Positions 23,775 through 36,394 are shown, counted from the first letter of the stretch. The stretch is 64,000 nucleotides of DNA from Tenebrio molitor (GCF_963966145.1 NC_091049.1:4402001-4466000), one strand, 5' to 3'. The notes: generated from the letters alone by a model not told the origin. Program-made: numbers and translations.

Positions 23775-25185
23775 ATAGGCTCTGCCATTTCTATTGAAAC
23801 ACCACCTGTTGGATTTTTCCTAAAATTTAGCAATGTGTAACAGGTTCGGTTGGTTGTAAAACGGCTTTTAGTGAGAAATTTGAAATTTTGACATTTTCTA
23901 GTTCCTAAAACGTCAAAGCAAATCACTGTCAAAATAAGTATGATAAATTGTTAAATCAATGATCTAACTGCACATTTAGCAATTATTTATCTCGTCGACG
24001 CACGTGCATTCTTAATATATATAATAATTAATAATTTAACATAAATGTCAATAGAAATCTAAAAATTTTACGCCTGCGAGTCCTACCACTACAAATGTGA
24101 GTGAGTGGTTTTTAGCGTGGTTATCTGTCGTGGTTAGTGTTCCTGCTGGAAGGTGGAAGGTAAAACCCAAGGGAAACTCAAAGAATTTTAATCAATGAAT
24201 AAGGAAATTACAAAATCAAAGGATTGGCGCCAGTTTTGGAATCTTGAAGGATTTCGCCTCTCAGGTGTGATTGGATAATTCTGTAGACAGTAATATCAGA
24301 TACCTATCTGGAAAAAGAAATTGGTATTATGGGGGTATATAGGCAATGTGGGATAAGATTGTAAGGATTAAAAAATCAGGAGTTTGAGGAACTCATAATT
24401 GAATGAATTGGGGAAAAGTTTAAGTTAAAAAATAATTATTTTGGTTTATTTTAATGTACTTATATGTATTAAGTATTTTAATAAAGTACACTTGCTGAAA
24501 TGCTTTTTTTATTGAATATTTCTTATACTGAAACCACAGAGGATCGACGAAACTAACACGTAACCTCACTTTTCTGCTGTTAAAGTTAAATGAGTTATAA
24601 TAATTAATAACAAATAAAACTGCACTTAAAGTTTAGCTGAAGAGATGAAAATCAAAGTTACAATTAATTCCAATTTAGAACAATAATTTAAGGTGTCCCC
24701 TCAAGACGCATGTGCCAAGTGGCGTGTGATAAAAAGTGCGGGATTTAATTTTGATGTTATACCTACCTAAATCTTAGCATTGTTAGCAAATGTAAATACG
24801 TTCTAAGCTGAAGACGCTGACGCTTTTTAGAATGATAGAAAAACACCTTTTTTAACTTACGGAAAAGATTTCTGAAATTTGAACACAAATTTTTTCGACA
24901 GACCACATTGGTTGACTTAAATGCAGTTTATCATATAATTTAATAAGAGTTCTCTTCATGTCAGCACCCATAAGGACGTTTTTTTTTCTATTTTGCTCTA
25001 TTTTCGCGAAAAAACAATAAATTCTTGATAATTATTGGGTTATAATTGAATGAAAGACGCGTTGAGTCAAATATGACATGACATTCAAGATTGGCAATAA
25101 TAGTCAAAAAATTACTAAACATATTTGCAGCGTTGCCAAACTGTCAATCAACAGGTGGTGTTTCAATAGAAATGGCAAAGCCTAT
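23775..25185 (-). mobile_element. 1.4-kb element, twin 2 (inverted relative to twin 1)
   Basis: Reverse complement of 20081-21499 over nearly its whole length with few differences. It interrupts the duplicated block whose unbroken version is around 4420. No transposase is visible. Confidence 0.8.
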
Positions 25186-26089
25186 ACTATCTATTCACTT
25201 TGATTGTGACCACAACGAAAAACATAGTAGGCGCTGTTTAGCTGTGTGCTGCATACGTTTTACACTAAATATTTGTGTGGTGTGAACATGATGGAAAATG
25301 TCAGAATTGTCAAAACTTGACCATGGTAGTAAAGCAATGATTTTTATGTATTTATCAATATTAATAACGGAAATCAATATTTGAAGTAGGAGGAACTAAA
25401 AACGTCTGTCTGATTCTGTGATCACGTCTGTTGAAAAGTGGAGTTATATCCAGGTACAGATTATTTAACCTAAAAACTTCGAAATCACCTCATGCAACTC
25501 TCGATATTAATGAAGAACGAAGGAAATGGTAATTTGGCAGTAAGACATACGCGAAAAATGCCTGGTATAAAGGTAATCAGAACTTTCAATTAGCATTGAT
25601 TAATACAAATATTTTCAGATAAAAACTAATCAGACAGAAAGTTCAAAAAAATGATTTACAGGGGATGAAAAGGCAGAAGATATCAAACTACAACACTTAC
25701 TAGCCAAAATGTACAACAAAAAAGCACAAATAGAGTTAACTTTATTGGTGATGTTCATTTTTGTGAGTTGTTTTCCCGTTGGCTTCAATAAATGTCTCGA
25801 AACAAGTCAATATTACCCGTTTGGTCCCAACTTTGAGAAGACGACGTGGCATTTTCTTTTTGAATTGTAAAATTGTGTACCGAAACTCAATTTTATAGAT
25901 ATGCGCACAGTGTACGTTGAAAAACGTTTGCGCAAGTCGTTCTCCGTTCTGTCTTCTGTGAGCGTGACGTTTCTGTCAAAATGGCGCCTCCGAGGGTTGC
26001 CAACTGCGACTGGATTTAGTGTTATCTAAAATTCCCTATCAATAACCTAGCAACTGAAAAGTTACTACGGAGTGGTCACAATCAAAATG
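25186..26089. other. Insertion flank, nothing recognised
   Basis: Sequence absent from the left-hand copy of the duplicated block, so it probably arrived with or beside twin 2. No domain or repeat recognised. Confidence 0.4.
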
Positions 26090-26425
26090 AATAGATTATA
26101 AACACCCAAACCTTACCTCACAAATTTTACCGGAGCGTACCTCTAAAAGCGGACGTATTTTCAGTTTCTATTGAAAAATAAAGATTTTTTATGTTTATTT
26201 AAAAACAGCATTGGATTTAAATAATATTAATTATTTATGCCTTGCTCCTTATTCCTCCAAGTACTATCATCCATAATGATATGTATATTTTTTATGGAAT
26301 AGATACATATTCATATTACTTAAAATCAGTAAAGAGCATCATAGAAGTTTTCACTTCCGTCGTGGGGTCTTAAACACACACACTTTTTTTTGTTCTTTTC
26401 TCACTATACTCACTGTAAATAATCC

Positions 26426-26431
26426 TTTATT
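26426..26431 (-). terminator. Poly(A) signal of takeout-like gene C
   Basis: AATAAA on the minus strand about 70 nt past the stop. In copy E the same place reads AACAAA. Confidence 0.45.
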
Positions 26432-26501
26432 TTTTCACTATATCATTCTTCAATTATACAAAACAAAAATTGATAACAATTATTTACAAAATAGATTTTT
26501 C

Positions 26502-27381
26502 TCAATCAAAAGCTTCCTCTATGGATATTTTAGCAAAGACGTTGTTGCATAGATTCATGATGATTTTCATAGTGGCATCTGTAAAAGTCTCTTCAATATC
26601 TTCGTAAAGCAACTTCCAGTTCTCGTTCACCACTCTGTTAATTTCATCCCCCAGGAGCTTGTCCCCGTTGAAGAGATTGTCAAAATGAAAAACTATTAAA
26701 CTGGGTTTCACCAGTCCCTTAGCCGAAACGAACTTCATGTGAGTCTTCCCTTTCTTTTTCACTTCTTCGTACTTCATAGAACCACCCAAACTGACATTTT
26801 CTGTGAACAAATTCTTCATAACAAGAACACTGACTAACTTTACTTACTCATCGTCGAAGTACTGTTTCCCACTCCCTGGACCGGCAGCAATAAAACTTTA
26901 CCATCTAACGTATACTCTCCCGCCAAAATAAGTTCCGGAACGATTCCGGAAAATTCGAAAGTGTTCTTGTCAAAATCGACCCTGGAAAGCTTCATTCTGA
27001 GACCGTTCGTTTTAGATTTAGCTTAACCTCACTCGGCTTTGTCAAGTTTCATCTTGGTCAGACCGAAAATCTTGCTGTTCTTGTAGTTCTGAGTCACCGC
27101 CACACTGCCGCCTGCAGCTATTGTCAATTCCGGGATCCACAGCGGTTCTAAACTTGGTAAGTTCACTTCGTCGAAAGACTTGCTCAGTTGGGGTAATGCG
27201 TCGACGACGGCTTCCTTAAAGCACTCCTTCCATTTTGGATCCTTCCGGTTGCACTTTTTGAAACTTGCAGCTGGAACAAAAATGTTTTCGAAATGTTTCG
27301 ATCAGTTTTGACAGGCTTACGCGGCTTCGCACAAGAAACGACGGACACAAGAACGAACAAAAAGACGAGCGTACGTCTCAT
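26502..27381 (-). CDS. Takeout/JHBP-like secreted ligand carrier, copy C (intact)
   Basis: Four exons (27381-27321, 27270-27033, 26981-26848, 26800-26502) have the same lengths and phases as copy B and give 243 codons. The signal peptide is MRRTLVFLFVLVSVVSCA. Exon 2 has KKCNRKDPKWKEC and LPSLEPLWIPELTI. In this copy the TQNYKN motif is followed by SKIFGL, so the internal cysteine of the sister copies is replaced by serine. Exon 4 ends with FHFDNLFNGDKLLGDEIN and IEEAFD. It is nearly identical to copy E. The expected role is a soluble carrier of a hydrophobic ligand; ligand and tissue cannot be read from the sequence. Confidence 0.88.
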
Positions 27382-27420
27382 GGCGAAGCAAAAATTACTG
27401 AAACTTAGACGTTGATTGCT

Positions 27421-27428
27421 CTTATATA
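27421..27428 (-). promoter_or_regulatory. TATA box of takeout-like gene C
   Basis: TATATAAG on the minus strand, 40 bp upstream of the ATG. Confidence 0.5.
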
Positions 27429-28070
27429 TTGTCACTTAAGTACTCCTTTATTATTCGAAAACTGGTTTTTATGAATTCGCGTGTTCGAGGACGTGTAATT
27501 CTAGTATTTGTTGTAGTTTATTTTTGCATTTTAATTCGAAACATTTGTCTGAGCCACAAACAAGAAATTAGAGATGCAAAACAGGAATAAAAATTGCGCA
27601 AGAATAAAGGCAAGTAGACACAAAATAAGGTCAAGGATTGTAGAAATAAGAAGGCAAAAACTCGGAAGGTCGTGGCCGAATTTGTTTCCTTCTTCCTTCG
27701 TGGTTCCATTTGAGCGCTTTTTTCGAAATTTCCTCTTCTATACTTTCTTCTTCTGATTTGTATTTATATTGGTTTTTCTTCTGTCCTAGTCCATAGTTCT
27801 TGGTTGGAAATCATTTCAGGCCACCAGATCTTTGATATTGATCTCAGGTATCTGTTGAACAAAACCTCTATTTTGTTCTTGACGTGATTTACAACTATAG
27901 CCGACCATGACTCTGATCCCTACAAGCGCACCGATTTAGGCATTTCTATATTTTCTGTTGTCCCATTCTTCTTGCTATAATGCTGGCCAGGTAAATAAAT
28001 TCGTCTACTTCTTCAATGGCTTGTTCTCTTAATTTCAAGGGTTTATTTTTCTCTTCGTTTATAAAATATA

Positions 28071-28481
28071 CAGGGTTATTCACGGAAGAGGACAAGCCTG
28101 ACAAGGTAAAAATGCAACCCAAAATACACTTTACAAAGCATTCATTGTGTTTTAGTATTTAAAAATTAAATCAGGAATCCAAGTAGGTATTGTATTCTAT
28201 TAATTTGAAAGTTATATCTGTCATTGCATTTTTCGTTCATATTTTGTATTTGAAAAGGTTTTCGAACGATGACAGAACCGATATGATCCCATTACTTTTG
28301 TGATTTTAATTGCTTAAATTATACTTTGTTGAGAGAGATATTTTTCTGTCAGAACTTGACATTCATTAGGCTGACGTTTAAAGCTGTCTATATTTTATGT
28401 GCATTATGATAATGCCGGATAATGTAATATGGATCGAGATTGCTTTTGGGTCATGCTCGCCATCTTACGTGAATAATCCTG
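28071..28481. mobile_element. TA-target MITE, CAGGGTTATTCACG ends
   Basis: Inverted ends CAGGGTTATTCACG and CGTGAATAATCCTG, TA on both sides. The same element is at 37056-37485 in the duplicate unit, so it predates the duplication. Confidence 0.75.
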
Positions 28482-28995
28482 TATAGTCCATTTTTTTAAA
28501 CAATTGTCAATGTCATAATTCCATTAAAGACCAAGCTGTACCACCATAAAACTTATAGTTACGGAACACCTCTATCGTAAAATTTCCCTAGATCAGGTTT
28601 GAGGTTATATCAATAATTTTCATAAGTCAGAAAAGTTTCAGGTGTAAGCAAATTTTATACCAAAAGACAAGAAATAGAGACGATAATGACACTGCAAAAT
28701 ACAACTCGAACATATTCAGCAGCGCAAGCGCCTTTACATCAAAATGGCTGATATACAATTGGAATAATTGGATTCAAAGGATTCAAGGAAGTTAAAATGA
28801 TTTCCTTGATTGGATTGGACATTTTACGTTGCCAACCTAATAATTATCAAATAACTAGTGGCTCATATCAAGTATCAACTCTAGTATCAACATGACAACA
28901 CTTTGACAGAAAAAGTGACCTTTACGTTGTCTTTGTTTTTTCTTTGTTAATTTTCAAACTTCTTTTGCTGGCTGCTTCTTCTTGTGTTTTTATAT

Positions 28996-29727
28996 TGACT
29001 GTTATCCAATCTATAGTAAATTCAAAAAACTTCTGGACTGTCAAAACTAAATTTTTAATAAAATGCTTGTTACAAAATCAAGTTACAAAATCTAGTTACA
29101 AAATATATTTAGGTTATGTTTTCATTTTTAATCATTGAACTTTTTTTTCACTTGCAGTGAAATGCAGCAACTAAATGAATTAGAGCAATTTAATAAAGTT
29201 TATAAAAAACACGTGACAAACTGAAAACAGGTAACAAATTAAACAACAACCAAAATCATCCAAAATAAACTAATATGTTTCATTTATTCAGAAGAAAATT
29301 ATTTAACACTTGATTAACACTTATCTCTCAAAAATTTTGATTTGTGAATCACAAGAACGAACACCAATTCTTAGTTAACAATACTCGAGCGGCTTTGGCA
29401 CAAATTTGTAATTTCTTCCCGTTATTATCACTTTTTTATTTGTTCCTCATAATAATTTCTTATGGCCCTCTTCTGTCGCGCCAATAGAACCACCCTAGTT
29501 CGTATTGAACTTTCCATTTTAACCTTTTTACAAAATACACTTAAATAATTTTGCAATTTATTTGACAATGTCAATTTAAACAAATGAATAGTTTGAAAAA
29601 TTAAAAATCATAGATAACAACTGGGCAATATGAAAATAATTAGTGATTTAACCAACCTAACAACTGCAAATTTTGATTTTGACAGTCCAAATTTTTATTG
29701 AATAGACTTTATGTGTATAATAGTTAT
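28996..29727. other. AT-rich spacer, nothing recognised
   Basis: The open frame at 28944-29138 has no known motif. No splice-supported exon found. Confidence 0.45.
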
Positions 29728-30155
29728 TTTTATATTAAGTGCGTGAAGAGAGTGTTTTTTGTGCATGAAAAGGTCTTTTACGCCGAGACGAAGGTCGAGG
29801 CAGTATAAGCCTTTGAATGTACAAAAACATCTTCACGCACGAAATATAAACAATATTTTTTCTATAATTGATTCAAAAAATTGAAATTAAAAATTCAAAT
29901 TTTTGAAGGAACTCTGAAGTTTCAATGCAGTGACCATGTTGCTAGGTAACTAATAAAATACAGTGCGTGAAGTGAAACACAGAAATAGTCGTGTGCGTGA
30001 AATCGCATTTCACACACTGTTTTGTATGGTTTCTATGGTTTCGATCTTACTAACAATGCAAAAAGAAATACACGTTAGAAAATGACCCACTTCAGGCACC
30101 GATAACTATGCGTGAATTTCAATTTTTTGAATCAATTATAGAAAAAATATTTAAT
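29728..30155. repeat. Nested fold-back region with two hairpins (hairpin 2)
   Basis: 29728-29853 folds with GTGCGTGAAG and CTTCACGCAC arms and a centre reading GAGACGAAGGTCGAGG. 29959-30031 folds again with CAGTGCGTGAAGTGA arms. Outside both, 29851-29890 pairs with about 30115-30155 (AATTGATTCAAAAAATTG and complement). The left end carries AATAGTTATTT, the shared end motif of the hairpin set. Confidence 0.65.
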
Positions 30156-30433
30156 GAATGATCCTCATTTCTATTTATTTCGTTTTGACAAGACGCTTCA
30201 TTACTGACGCTGTAGAAGCAATATTTGCAAATTTCTCTTAATAGTTCCATCTGGTGGAACTAATTGGAAAACTTGCCACCACTTTCCTTTTTTTTTTCTT
30301 CTTCTCTCGTTGTAAAAAGTAATTTTTCAAATAAAAGTTATTGTTGCTGATAAAGAATTCTTTATTTTTCATATTATGATTCTTATCACTTGTACAAAAA
30401 AAAAATGGTAACAATAATTTAATAATTTCATGT

Positions 30434-31406
30434 GCGTCTTCCCTTTCTTCTTCACTTCTTCGTACTGCATCAAACAGTTAAATTCCACATTTTCTGAAAC
30501 AAATTCTACACAACAAGAACTAACACTGACAAACAACACTTACCCATTGTCGCTGTAGTGTCTCCCTCTTTGCCATCTAACGTGTACCTACTATGACGGC
30601 CAAAAAATTTTGGCCGTCACTTTCTTGACATTCAAGTAAAGTGTAAATTAACCTTTAGGAATCGTAACCCTACTTTCGATTCTTGTCATTTTGACAATCA
30701 ATTTAAACTGTTTAAAGCTCAGATATTCCAAAAATCCGACATGAATAAACAAAATTAGAGCAATCGTACATAGATAATAACCTGAGGTAAACATTCTGTA
30801 TAGTAGAAATGACAAAATAATTTTGAGTTTTGAAATTTACCACCCAAAAAATAACGTTCACAATCAAGACGGTAATCATGATGACAATAAAGTACGGATT
30901 ACAATTTTTTTTTTTTGAATTGACAGACAATGACGGCCAAAATTTTTTGGCCGGCATAGTACTCTCCCGTCAAAATGTATTCCGGAACGGTTCTGGCAAA
31001 TTCAAAAATTTCACTTTTCAGAATCTTTGCTTCGGATTTAGCTTGAACTCACCCCGCTTTGTCCAGTTTCATCTTGGTGAGACCGAATATCTTACAGTTC
31101 TTGTAGTTCTGAGTTACCGCCACGCTGCCGCCCCCAGCTATGATCACTTGCGGGATCCACAGCGGTTCGAAATTTGGTAAATTGACTTCGTCGAAAGACT
31201 TGGTCATGGTCAGTTGGGGTAGTGCGTCGTCTATGGTTTCCTTCACGCAGTCCTTCCATTTCGGATCCTTCCGGTTGCACTTTTTGAAATTGGCGGCTGG
31301 AACAAGATATTTCTTGAAAATGTTTCGATCATTTTTGAGACTTACGCAGCTTCGCACAAGAAACGACGGCCACAAGAGCGAAGAAGAAGACCTGCGTACG
31401 GGTCAT
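30434..31406 (-). pseudogene. Takeout/JHBP-like copy D, broken
   Basis: Exon 1 (31406-31346) and exon 2 (31296-31053) are open; exon 2 has a 6-nt in-frame insertion (LTMTKSF instead of LTKSF). Exon 3 has lost its first bases and its splice acceptor, has a 24-nt internal deletion and is split by a 369-bp transposon (30591-30959). Exon 4 stops after KKKGKTH, where a deletion joins it directly to the 3' UTR, removing the conserved C terminus. A normal product is not possible. It is closest in sequence to copies B and F. Confidence 0.85.
30591..30959. mobile_element. 369-bp TA-target MITE inside exon 3 of copy D
   Basis: Palindromic ends CTATGACGGCCAAAAAATTT and complement AAATTTTTTGGCCGGCATAG, with TA at 30589-30590 and 30960-30961. 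Copies E and F show the empty site in the same exon (reading GTACTCTCCC). Four extra bases lie beside the left end. Confidence 0.8.
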
Positions 31407-31451
31407 AGTGAAGAAGATACGAGTATTAAGTAAAATTAGATGTTGGTTGCG

Positions 31452-31460
31452 TTTTTATAG
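31452..31460 (-). promoter_or_regulatory. TATA box of broken copy D
   Basis: CTATAAAAA on the minus strand, 46 bp upstream of the ATG; preserved although the gene is broken. Confidence 0.45.
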
Positions 31461-32322
31461 AATTACTTACTCCTTTGTTATTCGTAAACTGGTTTTTATA
31501 AATTTGTCTAATCGAGAACGTGTAATTCTAGTATTGGATGCAGTTTATTTCTGCATTTTATTTCAAAACATCTATTTAGTCCACAAACAAATTAAGGTAA
31601 CAAATAAGGAAGCAAAAAACTAGAGATGCAAAAAAGGAAAGAAGATTACGCAAGAATGGAGGTAAGCAGACACAAACAAGTTACATGAAGTGCACAAACA
31701 AGAAGGCAAAGACCCGGAAAGTGATGCAAAACAAGTGTTGCAGAAACGACAATGACGAATAGTTAAATAGAAGAAAAACAATTAATTTTTTTCGCTAAAA
31801 AATAACAATAGTATTGAAGTATTGTGGAATAAGAGGAAGGGAGAAAAAGGTCATAAAGACACACTTGAAGAAGACATGGAAATAAATACAATGGTGTGTA
31901 GTTTGGATAAAAGGAAAGAAACTAAGAGGAAGACAAGACATGAAAGAAATAGAACAAAAAGTGAAAGTGTAAAAGCAAAAATAAAATTGATAGATAGATA
32001 ATTCCCATGGAAAAGTGCGTTGGTAGTTGTTGAAAAATATTCAAATATTACAATAATGTACTATTGGGAGCATAAAAAGTATCAAATATCTGTCAGTTTT
32101 GAAAAATTCGATGTAGTTCAAGCTTTGTCATTTTTTTGACACTATTCTAGCTGACAGTTTAAAAATTTATTTTTTTTGTTCGACACTGTCAAAATTTGAG
32201 AATTTTCTCCTATGTGAACGGATTTTTATAAATGTGACAACTTGTCAAAACGAAACGTCAAGTTCATTTTAAAGATTTTAAGCGATTTGGAGCCTTTAAG
32301 GGGGTCGTCAAACAAAAAAACG

Positions 32323-32467
32323 TTGTATTCAACTCGTTCTTGTGTAAATTGGACTTTTTTTGGCACTCGTGGGCCTTTAAAACGCTCGTTTCACTCGCGT
32401 TTTAATCTGGCCTACTCATACCAAAAAAAGCCCAATTTACACACGAACTCGTTAAATAAATAACTAT
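32323..32467. repeat. Hairpin 3
   Basis: Arms of about 50 bp with mismatches (TGTGTAAATTGGACTTTTTT on the left, AAAAAAAGCCCAATTTACAC on the right), centre CGCTCGTTTCACTCGCG, and the end motif AAATAACTATT on the right. Confidence 0.75.
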
Positions 32468-33402
32468 TATACTCCTTTTTTCCTTTTTCAAATGCCCTCT
32501 TCTTTTGATAAAGATAGGTTTTGATTGGGACTTTGCATTAAATAAATATTCCCTACGTGCTTACTTACAATCATTCCCTACAACCTACTATATTTAATGA
32601 CCATGTCAATCAATTCAAAGTAGGGTTAGAATCAGATAAGGGTTATTTGACGTTAAAAGTCAAGACAATGACCTTGATGTCCCACTTTTTTTGCCCGCAA
32701 TACTGGTGTTAAAAATAGCGAGTACTTTTACACGTGTCTAAATACAAAAACTATCAATTTTAAAATATTCAGTTCATTAAGTTGCCAAGTTATCATTTTT
32801 ACTCTTTAGTAAATGCTGCTTGACTTTATTTAAAAAAGATTTTTTAGTATAGTGTGCTGGTAGTAGTGTCTACTGCCTTGACGACGAGTCCGATAGACAC
32901 ATGTTTATGGTCTAGTCCGTTTTACTTTCCACGGCGGCCGGTAGCAAATGTCAAATAATTTGTCAGATTTATTGGATTTTATTTATATAAAAATTAAATG
33001 TACAATTACTTATATCATTGAAATGGTTTTCTAAAGGCAAGCATTACCCTTTGATCAATCCAAACAACTTTATTTCGTATTCTCCAATTGTAGAACAACT
33101 TGTACTCTGTCAAATATCTTCCCGATGATTTTTGGAGCAATAAGTTTGATCGCGCACTATCTACCTTCTCCAAAAGGTGGTCTGGGAAGAAAACTTGACT
33201 TCTGCTTCGGTTCGGTTGTGAGAATTCATTTTATTAAAGGAAGTTAGCGCAAATGAAAGAAATCACATGAAAAACTTCGACAGACTGAATTTTGATGAAT
33301 CGTTTGTTATCATAGTAACAACGCATAGCAATCTTTTTCAAAGCCAAATTTTTTTATTTAAATTTATTTTCTTTTAAATAATTGTCTCAGTATACTAAAA
33401 AA

Positions 33403-33538
33403 TCTTGTACGTCACACGACCGGTAGACGCATTATGGCCTCGCTAGTTTACAAGTCTCGCCCTATCGGGCTCGACCTGTAATTCTCTAGCTCGTCCATAA
33501 AAACGTTACTACCGGTCTTGTAACGTAAATAGCTATTA
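33403..33538. repeat. Hairpin 4
   Basis: Imperfect arms (ACGACCGGTAGACG and CTACCGGTCTTG), centre on the minus strand GAGCCCGATAGGGCGAGAC, right end motif AAATAGCTATT. Confidence 0.7.
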
Positions 33539-35472
33539 TTGGAAAGAGTTGTTGTTTTGCAGGTAGTGCAATATTTAAAAAAATTATACATTAATACGAA
33601 TCATTAGGCAGTCTGAATTTATTGTAACAAATAACATCATCTCTTATAATTTATTATAGTGTACAAAGACAAAGTGATACAAAAAAAACGAATCAGAACA
33701 AACGTTGCAGATTATCGCTCACGTCATAGCGGAATTCTATGCAAATAAGCGTTCAATGCATGGGCGTAGACCGTGCACAATCTGTGGTTTCAAACGCTAA
33801 CTTTATAATAGGTAAATCATACTTCATGAATTTTAGATGTTGGAATCACTATCCCTCCGCCACCCGGCGGCACGGTAATTTTGCCGGAGTACATACACTA
33901 TTACGGATATTGCTATCAAGTGCTTATCAACATAATTACCGGCGTCTCGCCTCCGCATTTTGACTTTGTTGTGTATTATGTTCTGTGTCAATGTTAAGGA
34001 ATTTTCTCACTATATGACATGAGTATAATAATACACCTTTTTGAATTATAATTGTGCATTTTATTATTATTATCTGATAATGGAGAAAATTTATAAAATA
34101 AACAAGAGCAACATTTTACGTTCGTAAGAATGGGTAATTTACCAGCTTTATTGTCAAACGCGACACCACTGGCATGGCTATCTCGAACTCCAGGCCTTAA
34201 GCCAGACAGCGTGTGACGTCACCAGGAAGGCCAAACGTCAAAATTTGACATTTGTTTACATTTTTCAAAAAAATCTTTGGACAGGTCAATTTTAGTTTAT
34301 AAAAATACATGTTTTAGTACCAAAGAAAATTCCAAGCAGTCATTTGTTTTCGAGTGATGACGTCATAGATACTTTTTTTAAATGGAAATCCCCTATTTTT
34401 TTTCTTGATTTTGATAGTCCCTTTGATTGTCTAAATGACAGTATAAAAATTTTGTTATCTTACATAAGGAAATTTTTGAGAAAAAAAAAAATAAAGTTGG
34501 AAAAAATAAATTTTATATTTTATGGCAATGCCACTGGTAAGCAGATTTTTCGAACGTCAATTTTAAAGCAACGGTGTTGATGTTAACTTTGAAAAAAAGT
34601 TTTTGATTTCGACAAAGTTAACGGACGATTCCTGTAATTGTAAGCAATTATCCCGGAATAAGTGGTAAAATGAGTTCTACCATTGCAGGTAGATATAAAG
34701 CATTAATTATTAACAATTAATTAGTTAATTAATTAATAATAAATTTTTCGAGAGTTAGACCACCAATAAAACATCTGTGAATAGCAAGTATACATACCTA
34801 TTTCCACCATTAAGCTAAGACAGACGTTTCGATAAAACAAAAGATGAGACAGCACTCTTGATTTGTTTTCTTGTTGATCATTCTGTATTGTTACACTGTG
34901 CTATCGAAAAAAAAATGAGTAAGTCTTGACTATCAGTGCCGCACCAAGAATGGTGACCATTCTTGTGCTAAAATTAGTTTTGTTGCCCTGAAATGTTTTT
35001 TTTTTTAAAGAAAGGTAGATACATGTTGTAATAATTTATAAGAGATGGAAAATATGCGCAAAAGATCTGCATATTGTGAGAGAACAGTTGACCGCTACAC
35101 TTATTGAAGTGAAAACTTTCCTGCCGTTTGACACGAATGACATTTGTTTATGTTTAATCGGGACATAATTGAACATGTTTGTTTTCAGCAAAGGGTGCCC
35201 TTAAATATTTGCTTCGAGAATAGGAATCGTTACGTTGCTCTACTTTTGATGTAAAAAAAAAAAAAAACATTTTTGGCTCTAAATTTTAGGTTAGCTGTCA
35301 ACTTATTGACGGTTTCCAACGCCTTCGTGTCGTGCGGTCTTAAGCACACATTCTTTTTTTTTGTTCTTCTCTCACTATACTCACTGTAAATAATCCTTTG
35401 TTTTTTCACTATATCATTCTTCAATTATACAAAACAAAAATTGATAACAATTATTTACAAAATAGATTTTTC

Positions 35473-36352
35473 TCAGTCAAAAGCTTCCTCTATGGATATT
35501 TTAGCAAAGACGTTGTTGCATACATTCGTGATGATTTTCAAAGTGGCACCTGCAAAAGCCTCTTCACTATCTTCGTAAAGCAACTTCCAGTTTTCGTTCA
35601 CCACTCTGTTAATTTCATCCCCGAGGACCTTGTCCCCGTTGAAGAGATTGTCAAAATGAAAAACTATAGAACTGGGTTTCACCAGCCCCTTAGTCGAAAC
35701 GAACTTCATGTGAGTCTTCCCTTTCTTCTTCACTTCTTCGTACTTCATCGAACCACCCAAACTGAGATTTTCTGTGAACAAATTCTTCATAACAAGGACA
35801 CTGACAAACTTCACTTACTCATCGTCGCAGTACTGTTTCCCACTCCCTGGACCGGCAGCAATAACACCTTGCCATCTAACATGTACTCTCCCTCCAAAAT
35901 AAATTCCGGAACGATTCCGGAAAATTCAAAAATTTTCTTGTCAAAATCGACCCTGGAAAGCTTCATTCTGAGACCGTTCGTTTTAGATTTAGCTTAACCT
36001 CACTCGGCTTTGTCAAGTTTCATCTTGGACAGACCGAAAATCTTGCAGTTCTTGTAGTTCTGAGTCACCGCCACGCTGCCGCCTCCAACTATTGTCAATT
36101 GCGGGATCCACAGCGGTTCTAAACTTGGTAAGTTCACTTCGTCGAAAGACTTGCTGAGTTGTGGTAGTGCGTCGGCGGCGGCTTCCTTAAAGCACTCCTT
36201 CCATTTTGGATCCTTCCGGTTGCACTTTTTGAAACTTGCAGCTGGAACAAAAATGTTTTCGAAATGTTTCGATCATTTTTGACAGGCTTACGCGGCTTCG
36301 CACAAGAAACGACGGACACAAGAACCAACAAGAAAACGAGCGTACGGCTCAT
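35473..36352 (-). CDS. Takeout/JHBP-like secreted ligand carrier, copy E (intact)
   Basis: Four exons (36352-36292, 36241-36004, 35952-35819, 35771-35473) join to 243 codons, same phases as B and C. The signal peptide is MSRTLVFLLVLVSVVSCA. Exon 2 has KKCNRKDPKWKECFKEAAAD, LPSLEPLWIPQLTI and TQNYKNCKIFGL, keeping the cysteine that copy C lost. Exon 4 reads MKYEEVKKKGKTHMKF and ends IEEAFD. It differs from copy C at scattered residues only, so the duplication is recent. The likely role is a secreted carrier of a hydrophobic ligand. Its downstream poly(A) motif is altered to AACAAA, so its expression may differ. Confidence 0.87.
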
Positions 36353-36394
36353 GGTGAAGCAAAAATTACTGAAACTTAAACGTGCTCTTTTGCT

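Larger units (their letters stand above)
26366..28995. repeat. Segmental duplication unit 1 (gene C plus upstream DNA)
   Basis: Direct, highly similar copy of 35341-38085, covering the gene, its promoter and about 1.6 kb upstream. The copies differ mainly by small indels and by the hairpin near the upstream end. Confidence 0.85.
31957..35118. mobile_element. Second copy of the long-TIR element interior, invaded several times
   Basis: Pieces match 18436-19560 in order: about 31957-32010, 32705-32790, 33535-33840, 34048-34170 and 34533-35118. The long terminal arms are absent. The gaps at about 32010-32705, 32790-33535, 33840-34048 and 34170-34533 are later insertions, two of which carry hairpins. 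No gene is seen in this stretch. Confidence 0.75.

Noticed and set aside
35398..35997. 199-codon plus-strand open frame
   Set aside because: Antisense to exons 3 and 4 of takeout-like copy E, whose minus-strand reading has recognised motifs and splice sites.
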